From the NCBI RefSeq assembly GCF_036959255.1, contig NZ_JAWMTI010000001.1, forward strand, positions 1 through 64,000: a stretch of 64,000 nucleotides of DNA, written 5' to 3'. Every line of letters starts with the position of its first letter. Positions within the stretch are counted from its first letter, which is position 1. The position numbers and the translations under genes are program-made. This stretch comes from Olivibacter sp036959255. GTDB lineage: Bacteria > Bacteroidota > Bacteroidia > Sphingobacteriales > Sphingobacteriaceae. Below are positions 45,622 to 53,273 of this stretch, one piece after another. A model generated the notes under the pieces. That model did not search any database, was not told where the DNA came from, and was given only the letters and a program-made list of their open reading frames with translations.

Positions 45622-46787
45622 GACCCCACCACTTCCCGACTAACTCGAGCGTCTTCTTGGATATCTTTTAAAAAAGCATTCAACTGTATCTCATCCACAC
45701 CTGGCATACAGACAACGTGGCTCAAGCCATTTTCGGTTGCCAATTGCCATTTTTGGCGTAGGCTCTTCGAAGGTTCAGGAAAAACCACCGTAATTGCAGA
45801 AGGATTTCGCCAAGCGGGTATTCCCATTTCCACCAGTCTATTTTCGAGTGAAGCTGCCATCAACAAACTATCTTCTGCCCTTTTTTTAAGTCCTCCTGTT
45901 CCCAATTGTTTAATAGCATACCATAAAAAAATCGGACTATGCCCGTTTCTGCTTCCCGTAATGGTTGTATCCACCGTTCCTATATAGGGTATCGCCTTTC
46001 CAATCCGTTCTTTGTAGTTCTTTTTTACCAATACCAAACCACAGGGTATAGGAGAACCGATAAACTTGTGGCCACTTATTGCTAAGCTATCCGCACCATG
46101 AGAAAAGTCAAATCCAGGTTTCAAATCCAACAAGGCGCTATAAACACCTGCAAGTGCTGCATCGCAATGGATATAATAGTTTTTTATCGCCGCCATCCGC
46201 AGTCGACTCTTAATTTCGAACAGGTCATCTTTAGCCTCCGTCATGGTTGTCCCGATGTTGGCAAAAATAATGGCAGGCTGATCACGGTGCATATGCAACA
46301 TTTGTGATAGATCGGCATAATCCATTTCGCCTCGTTCATCGGTCCGGATAACGATACTTCTCAAATTAAGAAGCTGAATATTTTTTTGAACACTGTAATG
46401 GGTAGCTTCTGAATAATATACAATGCCGTTCGGATAAAGCTCTCGTGCGACGTAGAGCCCATATAAATTTCCCTCTGAACCACCATTCGTTACATAGCCC
46501 CACCAGTTATCGATCGGTGCGCTAAACAAATCAGCAAAAAAACGCAAAACCTCTTGTTCTAAAGAGCGCGAATTAAGATCATACGTAGATTCTACCAACG
46601 GATCACCTATGTTGTTTAAAGGTAGTTTTAGCAACGGATATAAAGCCGTATAATCAAAATCACGTGCAATGGGATATCCCAAAAAATACTGTGCTCGTTC
46701 CGTTGCCTTTTTTATATAACTGATCAGTCGTTCTTGATCAATAGCCTGTAAACCCATACTCCTATTAATGTTTGGCAAAAATACCAT
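45609..46787 (-). CDS. hdc: PLP-dependent histidine decarboxylase
   Basis: This 392-residue group II decarboxylase would convert histidine to histamine. Diagnostic segments are NNIGDPLVESTY, WWGYVTNGGSEGNLYGLYVARELYPNG (core about 95-114), SEATHYSVQKN, the cofactor Asp209 (HCDAALAG) and the PLP lysine K241 (SGHKFIGSPIPCG). These match bacterial PLP-type histidine decarboxylases better than glutamate or aromatic decarboxylases. Residues at the C-terminus (SLSS) and the stop lie in a heptamer array. An Lrp/AsnC regulator is divergent 118 bp away and probably controls it in response to an amino acid. Activity on another amino acid is possible. Confidence 0.8.
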   Translation of the reverse strand: MVFLPNINRSMGLQAIDQERLISYIKKATERAQYFLGYPIARDFDYTALYPLLKLPLNNIGDPLVESTYDLNSRSLEQEVLRFFADLFSAPIDNWWGYVTNGGSEGNLYGLYVARELYPNGIVYYSEATHYSVQKNIQLLNLRSIVIRTDERGEMDYADLSQMLHMHRDQPAIIFANIGTTMTEAKDDLFEIKSRLRMAAIKNYYIHCDAALAGVYSALLDLKPGFDFSHGADSLAISGHKFIGSPIPCGLVLVKKNYKERIGKAIPYIGTVDTTITGSRNGHSPIFLWYAIKQLGTGGLKKRAEDSLLMAASLENRLVEMGIPAWRNPSAITVVFPEPSKSLRQKWQLATENGLSHVVCMPGVDEIQLNAFLKDIQEDARVSREVVGSLSS

Positions 46788-46873
46788 TATAAAAAATTAT
46801 CATCTAACTTTATTTTCATATCAGAAAATAAAACTGAAAACAAAGATCACTCCAGAATTAAATACTTTTTACT

Positions 46874-46881
46874 TAGCTTTG
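46874..46881 (+). promoter_or_regulatory. -7 element of the Lrp-type regulator gene
   Basis: TAGCTTTG is a perfect TAnnTTTG, 25 bp before the ATG at 46906. No TTTG was seen 20 bp upstream. The 118-bp gap shared with hdc probably also holds the operator. Confidence 0.5.
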
Positions 46882-46905
46882 CCGCGATTAAATCAGTAAA
46901 AATTT

Positions 46906-47376
46906 ATGATGGATAAAATCGATAAGATGGATGCCCGAATTCTGAACATCTTACAACGAGATGCTTCACTAGGTGTTAAAGAAATTGCGGCAGAGATCGG
47001 TTTGAGTGTTTCTCCTACTTTCGAACGCATCAAACGCCTGCGAAAAGAGGGCTATATTGAACGCTATGTGGTGCTTGTCAATCGTGAAAAACTGGGGAAA
47101 CACCTTTTGGTAATGTGTACGGTAACCCTCAAGCAGCAATCATTGGAAACACTTAAAAACTTCGAAGTGGCGGTTAAGCAGTTCAGCGAAGTATTAGAGA
47201 TTATGTGTATTGCAGGCAATCATGATTATTTACTTAAAATTGCTGTAAAAGATGTAGAAGATTACCATTTATTCGTTATGCAACAGCTGTCCAGTATTCC
47301 CAATGTAGCCAATGTAAGCAGCAGCTTCGTATTAAAAGAAATCAAAAAGGAAACCGCTTTTGAAGTGAAAATCTGA
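46906..47376 (+). CDS. Lrp/AsnC-family transcriptional regulator
   Basis: This 156-residue cytoplasmic regulator has an N-terminal helix-turn-helix (about 4-60: LDARILNILQ-type start, GVKEIAAEIGLSVSPTFERIKRL core). The C-terminal RAM ligand-binding domain is at about 65-150 (HLLVMCTVTLKQQ, IMCIAGNHDYLLKIAVKD). Such proteins sense amino acids and often control a divergent neighbour. Here that neighbour is histidine decarboxylase, so histidine or another amino acid is the likely effector. The ATG pair at 46906 and 46909 leaves the exact start open by one codon. Confidence 0.88.
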   Translation: MMDKIDKMDARILNILQRDASLGVKEIAAEIGLSVSPTFERIKRLRKEGYIERYVVLVNREKLGKHLLVMCTVTLKQQSLETLKNFEVAVKQFSEVLEIMCIAGNHDYLLKIAVKDVEDYHLFVMQQLSSIPNVANVSSSFVLKEIKKETAFEVKI

Positions 47377-47424
47377 TCCTTTCTATTGAATACAGATAGG
47401 TACCAAATTACGACCTATTGTTCG

Positions 47425-47865
47425 TTAATCTTCAATTGCCGAGATATAGGGCCAGAGTTTCAGAAATAATTTTTCAGAATCCTTATCTTTGAAATGATCT
47501 TCCAGGCAAAATACTTCCCCTTCATTTTGAATACCGGCACCGACGGCAGCAGGCGCTTCGCTGTGTACTTTTTCTAAGACCTCTACTAAACATTCGCTTA
47601 AAAAGGTAGTAGGATGTCCGTCCTTTTTTAGGTCGGCAAAATCTTTGTACGGAGACAGTTGTACATTGGTAATAGACATGAGCACCTTTGCTACATTATC
47701 CAACTTAGGGCCCATAATTTGTTCAAAATCCACTTCTCCTGACTCGAGGCATCTACAATCAATGGAAGAGATCAGAATAGTCAATTCCAAAAATGCCTCC
47801 GGATTCTTTTCCCAGTCAGGGTGGTAAGACATCAATATACGAATTAAATCGATTTCTCTCAACAT
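47425..47865 (-). CDS. uncharacterised 146-residue protein
   Basis: I do not recognise this small acidic cytoplasmic protein. It has no signal peptide or membrane segment. Predicted helices dominate (EAFLELTILISSI, LDNVAKVLMSITNV, FLSECLVEVLEKVH), and a short Cys pair occurs in SIDCRCLES. It ends LFLKLWPYISAIED. It is convergent with the Lrp-type regulator (48 bp) and precedes nothing on its own strand. Codon use and AT content look like those of its neighbours, so it is probably a real gene. Confidence 0.6.
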   Translation of the reverse strand: MLREIDLIRILMSYHPDWEKNPEAFLELTILISSIDCRCLESGEVDFEQIMGPKLDNVAKVLMSITNVQLSPYKDFADLKKDGHPTTFLSECLVEVLEKVHSEAPAAVGAGIQNEGEVFCLEDHFKDKDSEKLFLKLWPYISAIED

Positions 47866-48000
47866 AGCGTTCTTGGTATAATTGGTTCAACAATCGTTTC
47901 TTCCTGCTTTTTGGAAATAGCATATAACAGATAACCAAACTTACTAATCTATGTTGAAGATTCCAAACGAACTTATTCACATTGAATGCTTTACAAAAAT

Positions 48001-48810
48001 CTATTGCGCAACAACAACATTCCCTAGAAACACTTTGGCATCAGCATCGTAGCTAAAGGGTGCACTGAGATAGAAATATTTAACGGCTTCGGGCTTGAAC
48101 ATATCTGTATCGAGCATTTTTGATTTATTAACAAAAAGACGCATTCTCTTTCCTTCAACAGCGATAGCCACATGAATCAGGCCATTGGAATAACTATTAA
48201 AAGGAAACTTAAGTGTATTGTAGATTTCCGTATCACTACTTGCGTTGGTTACCTCCCGATTATGAAAATGAAACTGGCTGCTCGTGATTGCATTGTCATT
48301 ATAGGCATCCATAATATAAGAACGATTGGAATTATCACGACCAAAACCAAAATTCATGCTGCCGATATCTTTGGCTTCAACACTTCGGGTAACTAAATCA
48401 AATTCTACCGTAAAGTTTTCAGGTAAATTAAGCAAGCTATCCATACGATAAGTTGTATAAGGAGCTAACAAAAGCCATTTCCCGGGAACGCCGGATATCG
48501 AAACTACACTTCCTCCCCCACTTGTTTTCCAATGTTTCGCCATACGGCCATCATCACTTGTTTTGAAGTCGTCTGCAAATAGGATATGGTCACCTGGCGT
48601 AAACGAATATACTTCTTCCAAATTGGGCAAACTTGCCGATTCAGCCTGTTCTTCCGTATTTTTAGCTCCTTGGCCGTTAAGTACATCGTCCACTTTTTTT
48701 TCCACTTTATCTTCCAGCTTCTGTTGCACTTTCTTCCAGATCTGTGCTTGTGCCATTGCCGTGTGCATAACCAACAGCAGCAGGGTTATCATTACTCGTT
48801 TATTCTTCAT
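48001..48810 (-). CDS. exported protein resembling the N-terminal part of OmpA-family proteins
   Basis: The protein has 269 residues from the ATG at 48810. The in-frame GTG at 48861 would place 17 residues before the signal and is rejected. The signal peptide is at about 1-22 (AMAQAQ). A lysine/valine amphipathic helix follows (VQQKLEDKVEKKVDDVLNG, about 26-45). Then comes a laminin-G/jelly-roll-like domain beginning YSFTPGDHILFADDF. The same order precedes OmpA domains in larger Bacteroidota proteins, but no OmpA domain is present here. Role unknown; possibly glycan or surface binding. Confidence 0.65.
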   Translation of the reverse strand: MKNKRVMITLLLLVMHTAMAQAQIWKKVQQKLEDKVEKKVDDVLNGQGAKNTEEQAESASLPNLEEVYSFTPGDHILFADDFKTSDDGRMAKHWKTSGGGSVVSISGVPGKWLLLAPYTTYRMDSLLNLPENFTVEFDLVTRSVEAKDIGSMNFGFGRDNSNRSYIMDAYNDNAITSSQFHFHNREVTNASSDTEIYNTLKFPFNSYSNGLIHVAIAVEGKRMRLFVNKSKMLDTDMFKPEAVKYFYLSAPFSYDADAKVFLGNVVVAQ

Positions 48811-48917
48811 ATGACTATTTTTAACGATTAAAACAGTCAAATTTAATAAACGAAGAGGCACCGAAACCGTTGGATAGCATGCTACCTTGTAATCATTGGA
48901 ATCTTTTTTGTATTTGA

Positions 48918-49688
48918 CTATTTCCAGGATAAATTGTTGAGGTAGTCAATAACAAGACCTCGCTTGCTTAAGGCTACAGGGATATCCAATTTATCCTCCA
49001 ACACCAACAAATTACTTTTCTTCTTGAAGGATTTAACCGCCGACATGTTAACTAAATAAGATTGATGCACACGTAAAAAGCCAACCGCACTCAATTGTTT
49101 ATCAAACTCCTTTAATGGCTGTGAAACGAAGACGCTCGCCCCTTCTTTAAGATGAAACTTGGAATAGGTATTATCGGCCTCTACCGCCAGAATATCTTTC
49201 ACAAAAACTACTTGTATTTCCTCCAAGGTCTTCAGGATAATTTTTTTATCTAAAATACGCTCCTGTTTATAGTTATAAAAGAATGTCTCTAACTGCATTC
49301 TTGTTTTTCGATCATCCAACGCCTTCAATCCTTTATGTAAAGCCACAATGAGTTCTTCCGGCATAAAAGGTTTTAATATAAAATCCAAGGCACTAAATTT
49401 AAATGCCTGAATCGCATAGTCGGCATAAGCTGTTGTAAAGATAATATGCCCATCAAAGCCTTGCTGATACAACTCGGCTAACCAATCGAAAGATAAGCCG
49501 TCGGGAAGATTAATATCCAAAATCAGAATTTGCGGATTTTGCTGCCTAAATTCCCCCCTCGCTTCTTCAATGTCAGTGGAAACCGTCAATTTTACATCAC
49601 GGAAAGAACCGTGAATGATGTCGACAATCATTTTCGCAGACATTACATCGTCTTCCAACAACAAACAGCTAACCGGGTTTATAAGCAT
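48918..49688 (-). CDS. LytTR-type response regulator
   Basis: This 256-residue cytoplasmic regulator has a receiver domain (about 5-125) with acidic pocket LLLEDD, phospho-acceptor Asp in ILILDINLPDG (about 57) and the conserved Lys in FILKPFMPEE. A LytTR DNA-binding domain follows (about 150-256: VFVKDILAVEADNTYSKFHL core, FLRVHQSYLVNMS). It starts 3 bp after the sensor kinase stop, so the pair is one operon. LytTR regulators bind direct repeats upstream of their targets. The target is not visible here. Confidence 0.9.
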   Translation of the reverse strand: MLINPVSCLLLEDDVMSAKMIVDIIHGSFRDVKLTVSTDIEEARGEFRQQNPQILILDINLPDGLSFDWLAELYQQGFDGHIIFTTAYADYAIQAFKFSALDFILKPFMPEELIVALHKGLKALDDRKTRMQLETFFYNYKQERILDKKIILKTLEEIQVVFVKDILAVEADNTYSKFHLKEGASVFVSQPLKEFDKQLSAVGFLRVHQSYLVNMSAVKSFKKKSNLLVLEDKLDIPVALSKRGLVIDYLNNLSWK

Positions 49689-49691
49689 TTT

Positions 49692-51431
49692 CTATCTTGA
49701 TATACGCAAATGTACACAAGTTCCCTGAGAAGCCCCATCCATTTGTTTATTGGAAATTTCCATGCTAATCTGATATGGACCCGTTCTATTAAGCACCAAA
49801 ATGCGTTGCTTCAATATATCCATGCTCATGGAACGATGAAGGGAATTGGCGTTTTTATTTACAGGAATACCATTACCGTTATCCTCGATTAAGAGATGAA
49901 GGGCAGCACCTTCTTTTTCAACATATATACGGATTTTGCCGTCTTCACGATTTTTGACCCCATGTACAATCGCATTTTCCACAAGCGGTTGTAACAACAT
50001 GGAAGGAATAAGTACCTCTTCCTCCTTCAACTCAGGAGAAAATTGGATATCATAGGTAAAGGACCTACTGGCATTCAGCTGCTGAAGGTGCAGGTATTTA
50101 TCAAGAAGGTCTAACTCCTCTTCTAACGGAATCAATTCCTTATCCGAGTTTTCAAGTACCAATCGAATCAGGCGGCTAAAGCTACTCAGGTATTGCATAG
50201 ACAATGCACTGTTATTTCTGTAAATGTATTGCTGAACACTCTGAAGCGCATTGAAAATGAAATGCGGGTTAAGCTGCAATAATAAAAATCGTCTTTGCAA
50301 GATCGCTGTTTCCAACTGTTGTTTTACTTTCAGGTTTCTCCATCGGAGTACAATGAGTCCGATCAGCAATAAAACGATCAAACAAACCGCGAAGATCAAA
50401 TACAACTGCTGTCGAAGCTGTTGCTTCTGAATGGCGTTTTCTCTTGCCAACTGCTCAATTTTCCGCTGCTTCTCTGCACTTTGATAAGCCGCTGTAAGCG
50501 CTGCCACTTTTTGTTCATAATCCAAGGTCGCAAGCGAATCTTTTATATTATCATAGGCTTCGATTGCTTTCCAAGATAAGCGATCACTCCCCATGCTTTT
50601 ATAGGCTGTATATAAATTGTAGTACAATTGCTTTTTTTCGGACAGACTCGCATAGGGTAAAGCCTTTTTGAAAACATGGACCCCTTGTAAAAATTCACCT
50701 TTGCGGATGAGCGCATATCCCAAATTGTTGAGCGTGATAACAGAGGGCGTCTGACGCAACGATTCACGTATTGATAGACTTATTTTTGCATGTTCGATAG
50801 ACTGGTCCCACGCTTTTTCTTCGATATAGAAATTGCTTAGGTTGGTGTAGAGAATCGCCTCTACCAGTTTATTTTTTTGGTTTTTTGCAAGGTGTAACGC
50901 CTTCTGAAACGTCAGCAATGCTTCTTTTCTCTTCTTTTGTTCGAGGTAAACACCAGCCAAGTTTGACAAACACTTCAATCGTAAAGCCGCGGGTAGATCT
51001 TTCGTTAACGCTTTTTGTAAATAGTGTTCAGCTAACGAAAATTGCTTTAGCTGTGAATACAGCGTACCTAAATTAATAAACACGGAAGCTCTTTCCTTGG
51101 CATGTTGTTTCCCAACTAAGTAATCTATGCTTTTCAGGTAAAAGGAAAGTGCGCTATCCGGTTTACCTTGTTGTAACAACACACTGCCCAGCCCCATATA
51201 ACTCCGGCCCATCAGCCCATTATCACGAACGGTCTGACCTCGTTGGAGCAAGTGGTACAAATTGTTTTTGGCTTGTTCATAGTCCTTCTTTTGAAGAAGG
51301 CTATCCACCAAACTTAGCTCCTTCTGATAAGCCAGGGGCTCCACTGCTGCCTGTGCAAAGAAGCCCACAGATAAAATAATGTAAAAACCAAGAAGTCGTA
51401 TAGGACCTTCGCAATAATTTGATGGGGACAT
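49692..51431 (-). CDS. LytS-like sensor histidine kinase with periplasmic TPR repeats
   Basis: This 579-residue membrane kinase has a signal or first membrane segment at about 9-27 and TPR repeats at about 33-270 (ALSFYLKSIDYLVGK, LAEHYLQKALTKDL). A transmembrane helix follows at about 345-367 (LIFAVCLIVLLLIGLIVL). A His_kinase domain has the phospho-accepting His in LNPHFIFNALQ, and an HATPase region carries VENAIVHGVKN and EDNGNGIP. TPR-sensing kinases of this type are common in Bacteroidota. The partner regulator is directly downstream. The GH20 gene lies upstream, but the stimulus is unknown. Confidence 0.9.
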   Translation of the reverse strand: MSPSNYCEGPIRLLGFYIILSVGFFAQAAVEPLAYQKELSLVDSLLQKKDYEQAKNNLYHLLQRGQTVRDNGLMGRSYMGLGSVLLQQGKPDSALSFYLKSIDYLVGKQHAKERASVFINLGTLYSQLKQFSLAEHYLQKALTKDLPAALRLKCLSNLAGVYLEQKKRKEALLTFQKALHLAKNQKNKLVEAILYTNLSNFYIEEKAWDQSIEHAKISLSIRESLRQTPSVITLNNLGYALIRKGEFLQGVHVFKKALPYASLSEKKQLYYNLYTAYKSMGSDRLSWKAIEAYDNIKDSLATLDYEQKVAALTAAYQSAEKQRKIEQLARENAIQKQQLRQQLYLIFAVCLIVLLLIGLIVLRWRNLKVKQQLETAILQRRFLLLQLNPHFIFNALQSVQQYIYRNNSALSMQYLSSFSRLIRLVLENSDKELIPLEEELDLLDKYLHLQQLNASRSFTYDIQFSPELKEEEVLIPSMLLQPLVENAIVHGVKNREDGKIRIYVEKEGAALHLLIEDNGNGIPVNKNANSLHRSMSMDILKQRILVLNRTGPYQISMEISNKQMDGASQGTCVHLRISR

Positions 51432-51490
51432 ATCGTTTGGTTGCTATCGCTTTCCAAACCTACTTATTTTTAGCCCCCTTTCAAAAGCTA

Positions 51491-53077
51491 TTAAAAAATT
51501 TTGTGGTATTCAATTCCTTTTTTATCCCAACGGTGATAAAGATTTGTTAATCCCTTTTCGAAGCGGTCAAAATCCTTATTGGCTTTGCTGGTCCAACCGA
51601 CTTCGGCATATGCAGCAATGCGTGGGAAAGTTTGCTGATTCATTGCCTGAACGGAAGGTATCCACTCGCCCCACATTTGTGCGCCCAAACCAAGTATTTG
51701 CTTATGGTAACGACGATCTAACCCTTCAGGTATGGGATCAAAATCATAGGCTTTCTTCAATGGAATTGTTTTATAATCATAATCTAAATACGTATACAGA
51801 TGGTACGAGTTGACGACATGATAACCTTTACTCACCGCATCCTTTACCATCGCTAATTCCCCCTTCCAAAATTGTACAATGGTAGACTTCGACAAGGTGC
51901 CGGTAACGGGTGCAGTTTGTTGATTATAGTCATGCAACTTGGCTCCCATAATATCATTCCATCCCATCATCTGACGATTCTTTCCAGCAATATAGTTCGA
52001 TATGGCGTTCGTGAAAGCTATTTGCAAATCGGCTGGCGACGAGAGTTTATGTGCCCTCATGTAAGCTTGGACTTTTTCCGACTTTAACCATTGATCGTAT
52101 TTTACCTCATCACCGCCTATATGGATCACTTTCGAAGGAAATAACTCAATCACCTCATTTAACACCTCTTGCAAAAAGCTGATCACTTTGGGATCCGTTA
52201 CATCAAAGATATCGTATTTGACACCGAAGCTCGTTGGTACCGAAATAGGCTTCTTAGTCACTCCCAGCCATGGATATGCGGCAATAGCAGCACTGGAATG
52301 TCCAGGCATTTCGATTTCAGGTACCACTTGAATATGTCGTGAAGCAGCGTACGCTATAATTTCCTTTACATCTTCTTTACTATAATACCCCTGATGGACC
52401 TTTCCGTCATATACTTTACTCTCCCAACTGCCAACTTGAGTCGAATCACGTTTTCCGCCAATACTTGTTAGTGCCGGATAGTTGTCAATTGCCAAACGCC
52501 ATCCTTGATCTTCGGTCAGATGCCAGTGAAAAACGTTCATCTTCAGTAAGGCCATTTCGTCCAATATCTTTTTCACCACCTCTTTCCCTTTAAAATAACG
52601 TCCTTCGTCCAGCATGTAACTTCGCCATGAAAATCGTGGCTGATCCTTAATTTCCTGAAATTGAACTTGCCAATGTGCCGATTTTTTCATCAATTGCCGG
52701 AGTGATTGTATGCCGTAAAAAATACCGGTAGGGGTTGCTGCTTTAATTTCCACGCCCTGCTGATGAACCGATAACTTATAACCTTCCTCACCCAATTCAG
52801 CTTGTAAAGCTTGGTCGCTTTTAAGTAGAATGCCCGTCGATATAGATGTTGTCGATCGGTTCACAATCACACCGAAATCGCTTTGCCATAATGTAGATAA
52901 ATAATCGACTTCATTCGTCAAAGCTTCATCTGCATAAACTGCAACCGGTGTATTAAAAGAAAAAAAACCTGTTTTAGTCACCACTTCCAATGGCTGAGGG
53001 ATGATTTGTTGTGAAAAGGAGGGATGTATTCCTATTAGACAAAGTAAACCAAAGAATATCTTTTTTGAGTTTATCAT
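51491..53077 (-). CDS. secreted GH20 beta-N-acetylhexosaminidase
   Basis: This 528-residue exported enzyme has a signal peptide at 1-22 (IHPSFSQ). A GH20b domain is at about 25-145. The catalytic barrel has FHWHLTEDQGWRLAID, VVPEIEMPGHSSAA and the catalytic pair D323-E324 in HIGGDEVKYDQW. It differs from the GH20 of locus II, so it may act on a different linkage. It stands in its own unit with a boxed promoter (53148-53205), linking it to locus I and II control. It lies 59 bp upstream of the sensor kinase gene, so read-through is possible. Confidence 0.92.
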   Translation of the reverse strand: MINSKKIFFGLLCLIGIHPSFSQQIIPQPLEVVTKTGFFSFNTPVAVYADEALTNEVDYLSTLWQSDFGVIVNRSTTSISTGILLKSDQALQAELGEEGYKLSVHQQGVEIKAATPTGIFYGIQSLRQLMKKSAHWQVQFQEIKDQPRFSWRSYMLDEGRYFKGKEVVKKILDEMALLKMNVFHWHLTEDQGWRLAIDNYPALTSIGGKRDSTQVGSWESKVYDGKVHQGYYSKEDVKEIIAYAASRHIQVVPEIEMPGHSSAAIAAYPWLGVTKKPISVPTSFGVKYDIFDVTDPKVISFLQEVLNEVIELFPSKVIHIGGDEVKYDQWLKSEKVQAYMRAHKLSSPADLQIAFTNAISNYIAGKNRQMMGWNDIMGAKLHDYNQQTAPVTGTLSKSTIVQFWKGELAMVKDAVSKGYHVVNSYHLYTYLDYDYKTIPLKKAYDFDPIPEGLDRRYHKQILGLGAQMWGEWIPSVQAMNQQTFPRIAAYAEVGWTSKANKDFDRFEKGLTNLYHRWDKKGIEYHKIF

Positions 53078-53122
53078 TTTATTTTGTTTATAGTGGTCGA
53101 TGCAATGTAAAGCTATTTGTAT

Positions 53123-53141
53123 CCGGTAAGCATTTTACCGG
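53123..53141. repeat. 7-bp inverted repeat near the GH20 transcription start
   Basis: ccggtaa and ttaccgg flank gcatt, just downstream of the predicted -7 element. It could be an operator or a leader hairpin. Confidence 0.5.
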
Positions 53142-53147
53142 AAAAAA

Positions 53148-53205
53148 CAAGTATAAGAAGCCCATTGGACAAAACCAATAAACGTGCAAACGCAATCGGT
53201 TGTCT
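53148..53205 (-). promoter_or_regulatory. boxed promoter of the second GH20
   Basis: On the minus strand: a box at 53190-53205 (plus strand acgcaatcggttgtct), TTG at 53176-53178, exactly 20 bp, then TATACTTG at 53148-53155, one mismatch from TAnnTTTG. The box centre is 19.5 bp from the TTG, as at 23943 and 31249. The leader to the ATG at 53077 is about 65 nt. Confidence 0.6.
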
Positions 53206-53216
53206 AATTTTCTGTA

Positions 53217-53260
53217 AAAAGCAAAGGCCGCCTTTCTCGGGAAAGGCGGCCTTTGCTTTT
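53217..53260 (-). terminator. strong intrinsic terminator after the GH29/discoidin gene
   Basis: A perfect 19-bp stem (53217-53235 with 53242-53260) has a 6-base loop and T-rich sequence on both sides. It starts 14 bp after the GH29 stop and insulates it from the GH20 promoter. Confidence 0.92.
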
Positions 53261-53273
53261 TACTTTTTAATTT

